Shown: one piece after another, positions 24,701-36,700 of the stretch
Layout: the number at the start of each line of letters is the position of its first letter
How positions within the stretch are numbered: position 1 is the first letter of the stretch
Origin: Rapana venosa
Lineage: Eukaryota; Mollusca; Gastropoda; Neogastropoda; Muricidae
Length of the DNA: 64,000 bases
Assembly: GCA_028751875.1 (NCBI GenBank)
Contig: CM054140.1
Location: 48,344,673-48,408,672, forward strand
Direction: 5' to 3'
The notes under the pieces: generated by a model
Told to the model about the DNA's origin: nothing
Seen by the model: only the letters and a program-made list of their open reading frames with translations
Database searches by the model: none
Made by a program: the position numbers and the translations under genes

Positions 24701-27700
24701 GGATGATTTGTTTTGCTTTTTAAAAAATATTTATCAAGTTTATGCTATTTACCACACAAATAAAAAGCCTGATTCTGACACATTTGTTCTATTACTATGG
24801 CAGTCATGATCTCTTTCAGTTCATCTCGGTTGAAACAGCTTCCATTATTATTGTCCAGGTTATTTTCAATGGGATCAGTTATAGCTGCAGCAAGCCCCTA
24901 AGGAAAAAAAACCCAACCAAACAATTAAAAAAATCTTAATAAAAAAATTGTTATCCACCTACCTTTCTGTTTTCTTGGTTGAGAATCGGGCAATCTCAGG
25001 AAGAGACAACTAAATATGGTTTGTTTTATTTCATAAAATCTGCACAAAAATATAAATAAGCTTTTTATATCTAAGGAGACCTACAGATGCCATTTTCTGA
25101 AAACTGAATTCATCTTTTTTTCTTTGGGAGAGGTAAATACCCTTTGCGTCTGGTGACAATATGCCAGCATATTGTCTTAAACTTTGGAAGATGTGGAACA
25201 TTGATGTGTACATTTTGAGTTCTCTCTACCCTTGTTATTATTCTTGTTCATGTTTTTTTTTTCTTTCCAACTGATGAAAACATGACCACAGTTCAATATC
25301 CACTGTCTTTCATTTAAGAAGAATGCAGACCCAGATTTTTCCCCCTCTCTTTTTAGCATAGACTGCCGACTTGAAAGGGTAAATCTCTCCGGCAGAAAGG
25401 TTAGGGTCAAGTTTCTTATCAGACTAGTCCTATTCATTCTGAAACTAGGCAGTTTCACAACAGAGTACGAATGCACAAGCTGCACTTCAGGCTGCCACTG
25501 TGGTACAGGGAGGCAGTTCTGAAGACCAGCAAAACACGGTCCTGCGGGTGATTGTGGACAATGTGGGCTACCCTGTGACGCTGGATGTCCTGCATCAGGT
25601 AAGTAATCTAGTTGTATCACCTCAGATAAATACCCCATCCCCTAGGTGCTTTTCACTAAATTTAGAAATTAGGATAAAGATGGCTGGGCTAACCTAAAGT
25701 GTTTAGTCATTCCTGGGAAATATTTTTGTTTCATTTCATATTAGTAAATCATTGCAAAAGGTAAAAAGCAAAGTATGATATAAAACCTGAGAAATGTGAC
25801 AGTTCATGGGAAAATCCAAGTCAGGTCATGCAGCATGATACAGAACAACGGTGAAAAAATGCCACCAACCGTTAAAATAGCTAATTTCTGATTATACCAT
25901 TTTTAGCTTCTATGTCTTGTGTATACAAATAAAAGTGTCAGCATAAAATTCTGTTGCTATCAGTGTTCGTTTAGGCATTTTTAGACCCACTTTGATCAGA
26001 CATTTTTAGAAATCTGAAAACTTAAAAATTTGATTTTCCACAAAATGGCTACCAGGGAATGTTAAATGTTCAAAATGAAATCTGAACTTACAGACATTCA
26101 AAGTATGGGGTTTTTGTTGTTGTTGGTGCTTTATTTTTTTGTTGGTTTTAGGGGGGAGTGTTGTTTTTTCCTCCTTTTTCAGTGATTTCATTAGTATAAC
26201 TGCAAAATCCCAGAATGTGTAAAAATTCCAATATACCTGTTTTTTTTCACACCGTCACAAATATTTCAGCTTGTGTAAATGCTTTTTCTTTGTACATTGA
26301 AATGATGATATGCTGCATATTGCATCCATAAGGACATTGGTTTGGTGAAGCAGATGATGATGATAAAAAAAAGGGATCATCTAAGTCTGATTTAGTTCCT
26401 GAAGATAATATCTTGTCTGATGCTTCAACAGCAGTTGAAGTGGTTGACTATGAAGTATTAGCACATGATTGATGTATAAGATTGTGTTTGGCTGTAATCC
26501 TAAGATTCTTGGATGCAGACTAGTGTTTGGCTGTAATCCTAAGATTCTTGGATGCAGACTAGCTGCCCTCTTTGTGATGCCTGGGGCTCTTTCAGTATAA
26601 ATATCATTCCTACCTGCTGCATATTCTGTGTTTAAAATTTCCCATATGTTTCTTTGTTTCTGTCTCTTCTTTCTCTTTGTTTCTCTTTCTCATTTTCTAC
26701 TTTCCAGTCAGTTAATTTGCCTTTTACCACCAAAAAAAAAAAAAAAAAAAATTTATTACATTGTGTCTGTATTTTTTGTTTTTCTTTCAGGTGATCAGGT
26801 TTGAAATTGTAAACAATGGGATGGGCATATTGTGTCCGTTCTATATTATTTGAAAAGGCTGGTGTCCTGAGCATGGCCTGGTTTTAATTGTCTTTAAGGA
26901 TTGGAATAGGTCATCTACAGTGTCATTTTATGTGATTTTTTTTTTCCATCTTGGATTGGTGGTATAGGGTATTTGAGGGAATTAGTATGTTTTGATTTTG
27001 AGTTTGAAGTAAATGTAAATGTGAGTTACTGGAATTCAAACGAGGCGGCAGCCATATTATGGCCTTTTGATTTGGTGAGTTTTTGAACAGCATAAAGCGA
27101 AATGTAGGCTAGCTTTGGAGGAACTGTGGTCTTCACAGAATTACAATTACTGTGTTCTCTTTTTTTAGTTTCTGATGTTTACCTATTTGGGTAAAATCAA
27201 TAATATTTAAAATTGATAAGCTTAGTTGTTTTTAGATGTTTGTAGCAGCAAATAAAGATTAAAAGGCGATGTGAAAAAACTGGCATGCTGGTGTGTCAAG
27301 AAAAATTGCCATTCAATATTTAGATTTTTTAACGCTGCATTCGGAGGGTTGCTCCTTGACTCCATTGATGAAATGGTTGTCATATTTCGGAAGCAAGTGA
27401 TGATTTAATTTAATATGGATCATCTAAGTCTGACTAAATTTGTGAAGTCACTTTATGTGTCTGATGCTTCTGAAATATTCAAATTGTGAAGGCAGTGTAT
27501 GTAGTTTGCTTTTGATATGCAATTTGCTTTAAATAATGATCAAGATAATAGTACTTGGCACGCTTGGGTTAGAAAGCTCTCAGGGACATGAGGATGATTT
27601 AGACTGCAGTGCCATGTCCACATTGTCCAGGTCACAGCAACCCCCCTTCCCCCACTTCCCCCCCCCCCCCCCCAAAAAAAAGGTGCTTTTTTGTTTTAAT

Positions 27701-30700
27701 AGCAGCAGAGTATGGCCATCAAGTACAGCAAGTGAATGGAGTGAGGGCTAGAGAGGAAAGACCCACCACTTTCCTGTGCACTTTTGTTGATCTGATTGGA
27801 TGTCGACAAGAGACAGTATTGGCATATGTCTATCAGTATAGTTCGTTCTGAATTAATCTTTGGAGTAGATCGGTGACAGCAGATGGTCAGAATTGCATTG
27901 GCAGATCACAAGAACTACATGTACTGAGTACTTTGTTGGCTTCATGGTGCTGAATTTAACTTGATGTACATTGTGCAGGTGATAATCATTTGATGCTTGT
28001 CTTGACCTCTTTTGTTAGACACCACACTAATACTAGCAGATCAAATTGGGTGTGTCACTCCATGTATATCAGTATGACCATGTGTAGAAGTATTTGAACA
28101 TGTTTCTAAATTTGTGGGTTGTTGATCAAAGAAGCGTAATCAGTAACCCCACAGCCCATAATCTTCTGTTTTTCTCTCATAAAAAGTAATGTTCTTTCTT
28201 GGTTCTTCTTTTTTTTTAACCCCCATATTTTATGTGATACAAGCTGATTGAAGTTTTGACTTAGTGAAAGGAAAAATGGTCAGGTGAAATGATTTTGTAG
28301 TTTTACAGCTTTTAACTTTGTCATTGTTCTTTGCTTGGTCTTACTTTTAGTCTGCTTGTTTCTGTCAAGTATTTTTAGTAATGTCAGTCACAGTGGTCTT
28401 GAAGTTTTTGATTCTTATGCAATTAAATACCGTCTGAAAACAAGAAATCATTAAAATACCAGTACTAATATATCGGGTGCAGACATCAGATTTTGGAAAT
28501 GTTGCAAATGTTTGTTTCAGCTTTTCACCAGATACGGCAAAGTTCTCAAGATCATTACTTTCACCAAGAACAGTGAGTACATTGATAAAGAGATTAGAAA
28601 GATCTGTAAACCAAGTAGGACCACCCCCCCCTCCGAAAAAACCCCCAAACACACACACTCACATACACACACACAAACCCAACAAAACAATAGAACCCCA
28701 TGGAGGTTGAGTCCATTAGTTTTAACAGTCACAAGTTGGTCTTTATCATAGAGAATTGGTCTGTATCGTAAAGAATTGAAGGGGGGAGGGGGGGGGTAGG
28801 TTTGGTATGCCAACTGCCTTTCAGGAATACATGCTTTGAAACTGCATAAAGTGACATTTTCATTAGCATATGAAAAAGGTTGCTGTAAGGTTTGATAAAA
28901 GCTCTTGTTAGAAAATTTAGTTTTCTCTTTATCAATTATAAGTTATTTTATCATCTAGGTAAGGGAGCCTCTAATAGCAGCATATTTTGTTTTGCAGACA
29001 CTTTCCAGGCCCTCATCCAGTTCTCTGACACAGTTTCTGCAACTACTGCTAAAGTGGTAAGTACACTTTCTTTGTTTTCCCACTTAATCCCCCCCCTTTT
29101 TTCCCCCCAAAAATGTTATAGGTAGATGTGCCTGTGAGACAGTTGCACTGAGGTGGTTGTGTCCTATCTGTACCTAGTATTCTTTCAGTTTCCACGTGCT
29201 GCTAGCTGAGAATAAACTGGGATTTTTTTTTAAAAAGCAACACAAAAAAAGAAAAGGAGAAAAAAAGTAAATAATAGATAAGGTTCAAGAGACAATTATT
29301 GATGGGAGTGGTGAAGAGAAGAGATGCAGCATTGTTATTCAAAAGTGTGTGAGCTTTTTAGCATGATATGCTGCTCTTATGAAAATATCGAAAAGGCAAT
29401 GAAGCAACTGAAGTCTCAAGATATCAGAATAATAATGGGTGACCTCAATTCAAAGGTGGGGAAAGGGAAAGATGAAACCACAGTTGGCCCATTTGGAATA
29501 GGAGTGAGAAATGAAAGAGGGGAGCGGCTCACGGAATGGTGCAAGGAACAAAAGCTGGCTGTTATGAACACATGGTTTGAAAACCATCCAAGAAGATGCT
29601 GGACATGGAAAAGCCCTGGCGACAGAACCAGGAATCAAATAGATTACATCCTGATTCAAGAACGCTTCCGTAACTCTATAACATCTTGTAAGTCCATGCC
29701 AGGTGCAGACTGTGGAAGTGATCATGTCCCAGTTATCGGGACAATGCGACTAAAATTGAAAAAGTTGTCAAAAGCAAAAAGAACACCAAAACTGCAAATG
29801 AACATGCTACAAACTGACGAAGAAATCAAAGAAAAATACAAGATCAAAGTTGGAAACAAATTCGATGGCCTAGATCAACTCACCACTACAGAGGAAAAAT
29901 GGCAGATGATGAAAGATAGCATCAGCGAGGCAGCAAAAGAATATATACCAGTCATAAATAGAAAGGAACATAAGAAGTGGATGAGCTCCGAGATTTTAAA
30001 CCTAATGGAAAACAGGAGAAAGGCAAAAGTAGATGAAAAGAAGTATAAAGAACTCGACAAACTGGTTAAGAAAAAGTGTAATGAAGCCAAGGAAGAATGG
30101 ATCAATATGCAGTGCAAGGAAATTGAAATGAATGCAAATTTTGATAGCAAACTTATGCATGAAAAAAAAAAAGATGTGACAGGGAAGAAATCATCTGCAA
30201 AAACAGGTTGTATAAAGTCGAGAGATGGAGATATACTCATGGAAAAAGAAGATATTCTTAACAGGTGGTCAGAATACATCGAAGAGTTATACCACGACAA
30301 CAGAGGTCCACCTCCTCATATTAGCAACGAAGATGGCCACATAATCATGGAAGACGAAGTGAGGCATGCACTCAGCAAGATGAAAAGTGGTAAGGCGCCA
30401 GGACCTGATGATATCCCATCTGAATTGATAACAGCCCTGGATGAAGTGGGAATTAAGGCGGTCACAAAACTACTAAACAATATATATGACACAGGAGAGA
30501 TTCCGACAGATATGAAGAAGTCCATCTACATTGCGATCCCTAAGAAACTGGGTACAGCTGAATGTGACCAACATCGTACAATCAGCCTGATGAGTCACCT
30601 CACCAAAGTTCTTTTTACGAATACTCATGAAGAGAATGAGAAATAAAATACTCCCAGAAATATCAGAAACGCAATTTGGATTCATGGCAGACAAAGGCAC

Positions 30701-33700
30701 CAGAAATGCAATCTTCGCATTGAAAACTCTCATGGAAAGATCCATCGAGGTCCAGAAAGACCTGTACCTCTGCTTCATTGACTACTCAAAAGCGTTCGAC
30801 AAAGTACGACACTCCGACTTGTTTGATATTCTGGCAGGGCTATACATCGACGGGAAAGATCTTCGAGTCCTCAGAAACATATATTGGGAACAGGAGGCAG
30901 CCATTAGAGTCGACAATAACATCAGTCAATATAGACCAATCTGCAGGGGTGTGAGGCAGGGCTGCGTGTTCTCGCCTGATTTATTTAATGTATATAGTGA
31001 AATAATTCTACGAAATATTGAGAATCATGAGGGAATTAGTGTAGGTGGCCACAACATCAACAACCTGAGATATGCAGATGACACAGTCCCTTATCGCCGA
31101 CTCTGAAGAAAAACTGCAAAAGATTTTAACAACAGTAACAGACGAAAGCGAAAAGAAAGGATTACAGCTCAATGCAAAGAAGACAGAATGCATGGTGATC
31201 TCGAAAAAAGCTGTTATACCACAATGCAACATAGCCTGTAAAGGAGAGAGAATCAGACAAGTAAACACCTTTAAATACCTTGGTTGTACTATCACCCGGA
31301 CGGCAAGTGTGACACAGAAATCAAGAAGAGAATCGGTCAATCTAAGGCAACTTTTAACAACATGAAATGCATTTTTTACCAACAGTAAGATAAGCCTCAG
31401 GACAAGATCCATGTTGTGAGAGCCTACGTATGGTCCATTCTTCTGTACGGATGTGAGTGCTGGACCCTAGCCAAAGACACAGAACAGCGACTAGAAGCAG
31501 TGGAAATGTGGTTCATCCGGAGAATCATGAAAATCTCATGGACAAAAAGAAAAACTAATGCAGAAGTAATGGAAATGGCTGGGTACAAGAGATCCCTTCT
31601 CAACACCATCAGAGAAAGACAGCTCAAATTTTTCGGCCATATAATCAGGGCTGACGGACTAGAGAAACTGTTATGGAGTGGCAAAATCTGTGGAAACAAG
31701 AGCAGAGGAAGACAACGCACAAAATTCACAGACAGCTTAAACAAATTCGCAACGAATAAAGAGGGCACTAACAATGAGCTCATGAGAGGGACCGAGAACA
31801 GGGAAGAATGGAGAGCCATGATCGTCGATGTCTGCAGGACCAGACCGGACACTTGAAGAAGAAGAATGCTGCTCTTTGTTAGACAGGCTGCCAAACTGAT
31901 ACAAGATTACTGTAGCTTGTTACCTTCAAGGCTTAGGAACTTCTCCCTGCATGCTTCTTACAATGCCAACTTTTGCTTTTGTCTCTACTGACTTGCGTCA
32001 AAGCAGTTGCACTCATTTTGATTTCAGTGATATTTTTAACATGTTCATCTTTATGGTTTTGGCAGTCATCAGCAGTTTTTCTTCTGTCTTTGTATATGCA
32101 TAACAGTAGGGTTTCTGAATTTTGACTGTGACTTGAAATGTGAGGAAATGATTTTTCAGCCCCGGATAACCCGAACATTCAATGGTGAAACCCTCTCAGA
32201 TTGACTACTCCAAACTGACCAACTAAATGTCAATACAAAAATGACAAGAGCCGTGACTTCACACCCCAGACCCCCTTTGGGGGAATCCAGCATCGACCAG
32301 GGGGGTTGATGGAGGAGGTAGGTCATTTCATTTTCCCAAAAAATTTGATGGGCTGCTGTCTGTCTGTCTGTCTGTTTCCTTTTTTCCATCAACATGCAGA
32401 TGACTGTTCTGTTGATAATTCAGGAGAAATTGATATGGACTGAATGATGATATACAGCCTATCACTGCATTTTTTTTTTCAACTTTGAAATTGATCCCTG
32501 CTGCTTGATTAATGCTATGGCTAATGCATACCTGGAATTGAAGTAACAGGTTTTGAAACCTTTGTTGTAATAATTTTTAAAAAACCAAAAAAAAAAACCC
32601 GCCCAACCAACCAAACAGAAAAACTGCAAATTTGCGTCGGTTTTTTTTTTAACTTGTTTTTGCTTCATGACGCTGCTGACTCATCTACTGAATGCATAAG
32701 CCTGTGCCAAAGTCTCTGGTTCTAAAATGTTAAAAATTGCTGTTTGGTTCCCAGAGCTCTGCGTGACTTTATCCAAGATGACATATACAGACCTGCCTAC
32801 CTGTACAATTTTTGGGGGGGATGATTTTTCTGAATTTTGTACTTCAAATACAAATTTACCAATAAAAATAGGATTAAGGGATGTAACTCTTCCATGCCGA
32901 TTACTTCCCTTCTCTGCGTTAGATCGCAAGTCATCACTAGAAAATTGCTGTCTTCAGGGAAGGCAGAATGCACTCGTCTGCATGTCCACCAGCCTCTGTT
33001 AATAAGGTTCCAAGGGAGAGAAAGTCTGGCTGCCACACTCTGGACATCTGGCCACCACACTCTGGACATGATTGCTAAAAAAATTAACAGTGGTAGTGAT
33101 GGCTCATTTCAGCTGAGAAACAAGTTTAGAATAGGCACCCAGTCAGTAAAAGTTGGCTCTCTGGAAAGTATCAGACTTGGATAGAACCAGCCTCTAATGG
33201 ATCTAAGTTCAAGAGTACAAAGTCACAGTTATGGAGACTTTGTGTGACCCAGTGAGAGACAAGAGTGTTTTGAGCAGCATCCTGAGGAGGTAAAAAGAAA
33301 TAGCTAAGATCAACCATGAAAATGCGTTGGTGCCAACACAGTCAGTAGATGATGTTTCAAACTGGGAACATATCGGTTTGAAATGATCCAACTATTCTCT
33401 GCTACAATAGTCGGAACTTCATGGTGCTTTACTGCATAGGACCAGTAAGAAGTCGGGGGGGGGGGGGGGGGGTCTTACATTCCATTTAAACAAATAAAAA
33501 AGGAATTTGATACAACACTTAAAAAACAATACACCCATCCCTATCCATTTTCTTACCACACTCATCCAGCCCTTCTTCCACCCCTGCACTGCCAGCCCAT
33601 TTGCTGAACCTGAAACTTTTGTTTCATGTTGTAACCCATCCTTTCTCTTCCCATCATCTCCACCCCCCTGTCTACTTTTTTGAAACTGTGTGTGAGGGGG

Positions 33701-36700
33701 GGGGGAAAAACAGCATGTGAAGGCACAGGCCAGGAGAATTTTGGTCTAGAAAAGCTCTGGAATTTTGTTAGGTCAGACTTTTTGAAGAGTCCAGGTCTTG
33801 CATTTTGCATCAGTAATATGCTAAGATTTTGGAATAAGTTGTTACGGTGAAAATCACAGCAGAATTCCTAAATGCATCCATTGGGGGAGAGGAGGAAGTA
33901 GAAGATTGTAAAATTGATGATCAGTAACCAGAAGTGAATGGTGACTTACATGGCTTATGCATTGCTTTTTTTTTTTCTTAAATTTTTTTTTTGTTAAAGT
34001 AAGCAGTACAGCTTACATTGCATTGCAGCTTGCAATCTATCAATTAGAGTACATAAATAACTCTTGTAAACAGTCTCCTTAATTGAACTTCACTTCCAGT
34101 CGCAGCAGATTTTTCTGCATGAAATTTAGGGTGTTCTGCCCAGGGAGAACATGTCATCACAAGAGCAGCAGACGCAGCCCCCCACCCCCTTTTTTATTAT
34201 ATGTGTGTTTAAATGCTTATGTCTGCATTTGTATGTTTCCCAATGAGAGTGGCTTTTTCAAAAGAATTTTACTAAGACAACTTGTTAGGGTGGTTTTGTT
34301 GTTATGTACACCAGAAAAAATTGATGTAACATACAGGATCAGTTTAGCATCTGATCTATAAAAAATTTTTAAAAATACTGGCACCCAGACCATGGACTTA
34401 TGGACTTTACATGGGGGAAATGTTCAGGTTTAGATGGGGATTGAACCAGTGACTTCGTTTTTGTTGTTGTTTTTTTAGATGGATGTGTTACCTCCAGATA
34501 CACTACTCCATTGTTCCCATTGTCAGCCATGTGGAATACAGTCTCTCTGTAAAGTGCTGATTTTTTTTATATTAACAGATGAGAGTAAAGTGTCTAAAAT
34601 GTGGTTTATGTGATATGTATGTACCTCTGCTATGGAGTATTTTGCACTGATTGTGACTGTTCCCTCCTTTTCACGAAGGAAGGTGTTTGACCCAGTGTTG
34701 TTTACCTTTACAACATAGACATACTGTGTATATTATGGTATGGTCTTATTATAATTTTGGGGTGGGGGTGGAACCTTCGCGTATGAGTGACATTTGGTGA
34801 TTCACTAAAATTCCATCAAAACTCTTGAGCATGCTCAGCTAGTTATTGCTGGACTGCTGCTCCATTTTTTGTCAGCATTGTGATTTTAAAAGGTAGGGAT
34901 GGGTAATGAATTCACATGCAGATGCCATAAGACACATTGTTGTAGAGGTAAACAGGTCTGGCTGTACTGTCATGCCACACGTAAATGTTGTACCTCTGTT
35001 GACCTAACATGTATATGAATTGTACATGTGTGCCATTCTGACACTGCTCCTGTTTTCTCTGCAGCGCCTGGCTTTGGATTGGCAGGTGAGTTCTGCCCCA
35101 GCAATGCTAAGCAGAGGACTGAATGTCTTTTCTGCCGTTCAGTAACCTGAAATCTTTTCAGCTGTAAAATCTGTGCTTGGCAACATGGACGATGGATCAT
35201 AGAGTAAAAGAGAAGATGTAAAGTTAATCCAAATCGGCTCGGCAAGTTCATTCCAGTTTTTTTAAATCAGAAAATTGACACATGAAAGCACCTTGCTGAA
35301 AGATTTTTCTTTTAATAAAGAAATTGTTAATTTTAAAACAAAAACAAAACAACAGGAAAGCACTGTGAAGGAAAGTGATCCATTGTAATTGTTGCTATCA
35401 GTATCTTTCCTGTGTTGCACTGTTCATCTGACTTTTCTGCTTTTTCTTCTTCTCTTGCAGTGCCATGCTGCAGACACTCTTGCTTGTATCCAGATGTTTT
35501 GTTATCTGTCCTGTTGCTTTTTTCTTCTTTCTTTTTCCTTGAAAGGTTTGGGACTCTGCCTGTGCAGTTGTTTTGTTCCCCATCTTGGTTCACATTTCTT
35601 ATAGAGAGGTGGTGGGTTTTCAAGCAGGCATGGTGCAAGCCTTGATAGATGTGTTATAAGTTTCTGTACAGATTTATTCATCCCAGTGCCACTTTGCACA
35701 TGGTTTTATCGGTTGATTTCCATATTGTTTGTTTTATGTCCTTATTCTTTATTATTTTTGTTTGATTGTAAATTGTCTCATCAAGGAGTATAAAATATCA
35801 GTCAGTTGGAATATCTGGTGAAATTAATGAGTTTTTAAAAAAAAAATATTTTTGTTACCTGTTACACGGGTAATTGCATCAGCAGCTGGTTGAAATCAGA
35901 AGACAAAAAGGTCAAAGATTACTATAAGGAATGAAAAGGATCACATCACATTTTATTATGAAATCATAAACATAAATCATAGCTGTCAAGGGCAGCTGTT
36001 GAGCAAATTTTTCAGGTGAAGTAATGACTTGTAATTGGATAGATTGGCCAGAATGGCTCCCCTAGGAACCCCGCCTTGTTGATGAAAACGCTGGTGTGTC
36101 AAGAAATTTCCTGCCTTGCTGCTGGTTATTTCTGCTACACTTAAGAATAAAATTGCCCACCCTGTTTTAGGATAACACTTATCCTGCTTATTCTATCAAA
36201 GTGCCCTTGGGGCTCACAGCAACAGAATTGCACTTACAGAGCTTGTGTTAACCTCTAACATGGCACAATCACGCAGTTGAGAACTGAACAGTGTTGCAGA
36301 TAAAATTGCACTACACATATGCTTTTCAGGGTTCATTCATTCTGGTCATCAAAAGCCCTGAACTTTGGGTTTCCATTTCAGCCTCTGAATGCCCATATCA
36401 GACATTGCCTTAGGAGCTTGAATTTGGATGTGGATTTCTAAAGTTTTATGAAATGTGATTGCTGTCAATTTGAGTTTGAACAACTCGCAAAGGGCTTTGA
36501 GTGTGTTCATTAATGATCAAAACCTAGCAGTTGAGTTGTTTAACAACTAAAGAGTTTTTGCCTTTTAGTCTTTATTCAATGTACATTGTGGTATTTTATT
36601 GCAAACTTTACCCAGAAGTTGTCAAACCGAGTTGAGTTTTCTTTTCACTTGAGCTCTATATTAACCCAAATTGTTGGTTTCATTGCTGACCCAGTACTGT

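Noticed and set aside
29324..29378. Start codon at 29324 as the true start of the LINE protein
   Set aside because: It lies upstream of the target-site duplication and is host intron sequence open by chance.
32797..33190. Overlapping frames on both strands near 32.8-33.2 kb as a gene
   Set aside because: No domain, no splice logic, and tandem CTCTGGACATSTGG repeats explain part of the openness.
35461..35495. Extra PTBP exon after the strong CTTCTCTTGCAG acceptor
   Set aside because: No suitable donor follows and the translation does not fit the linker or RRM2.
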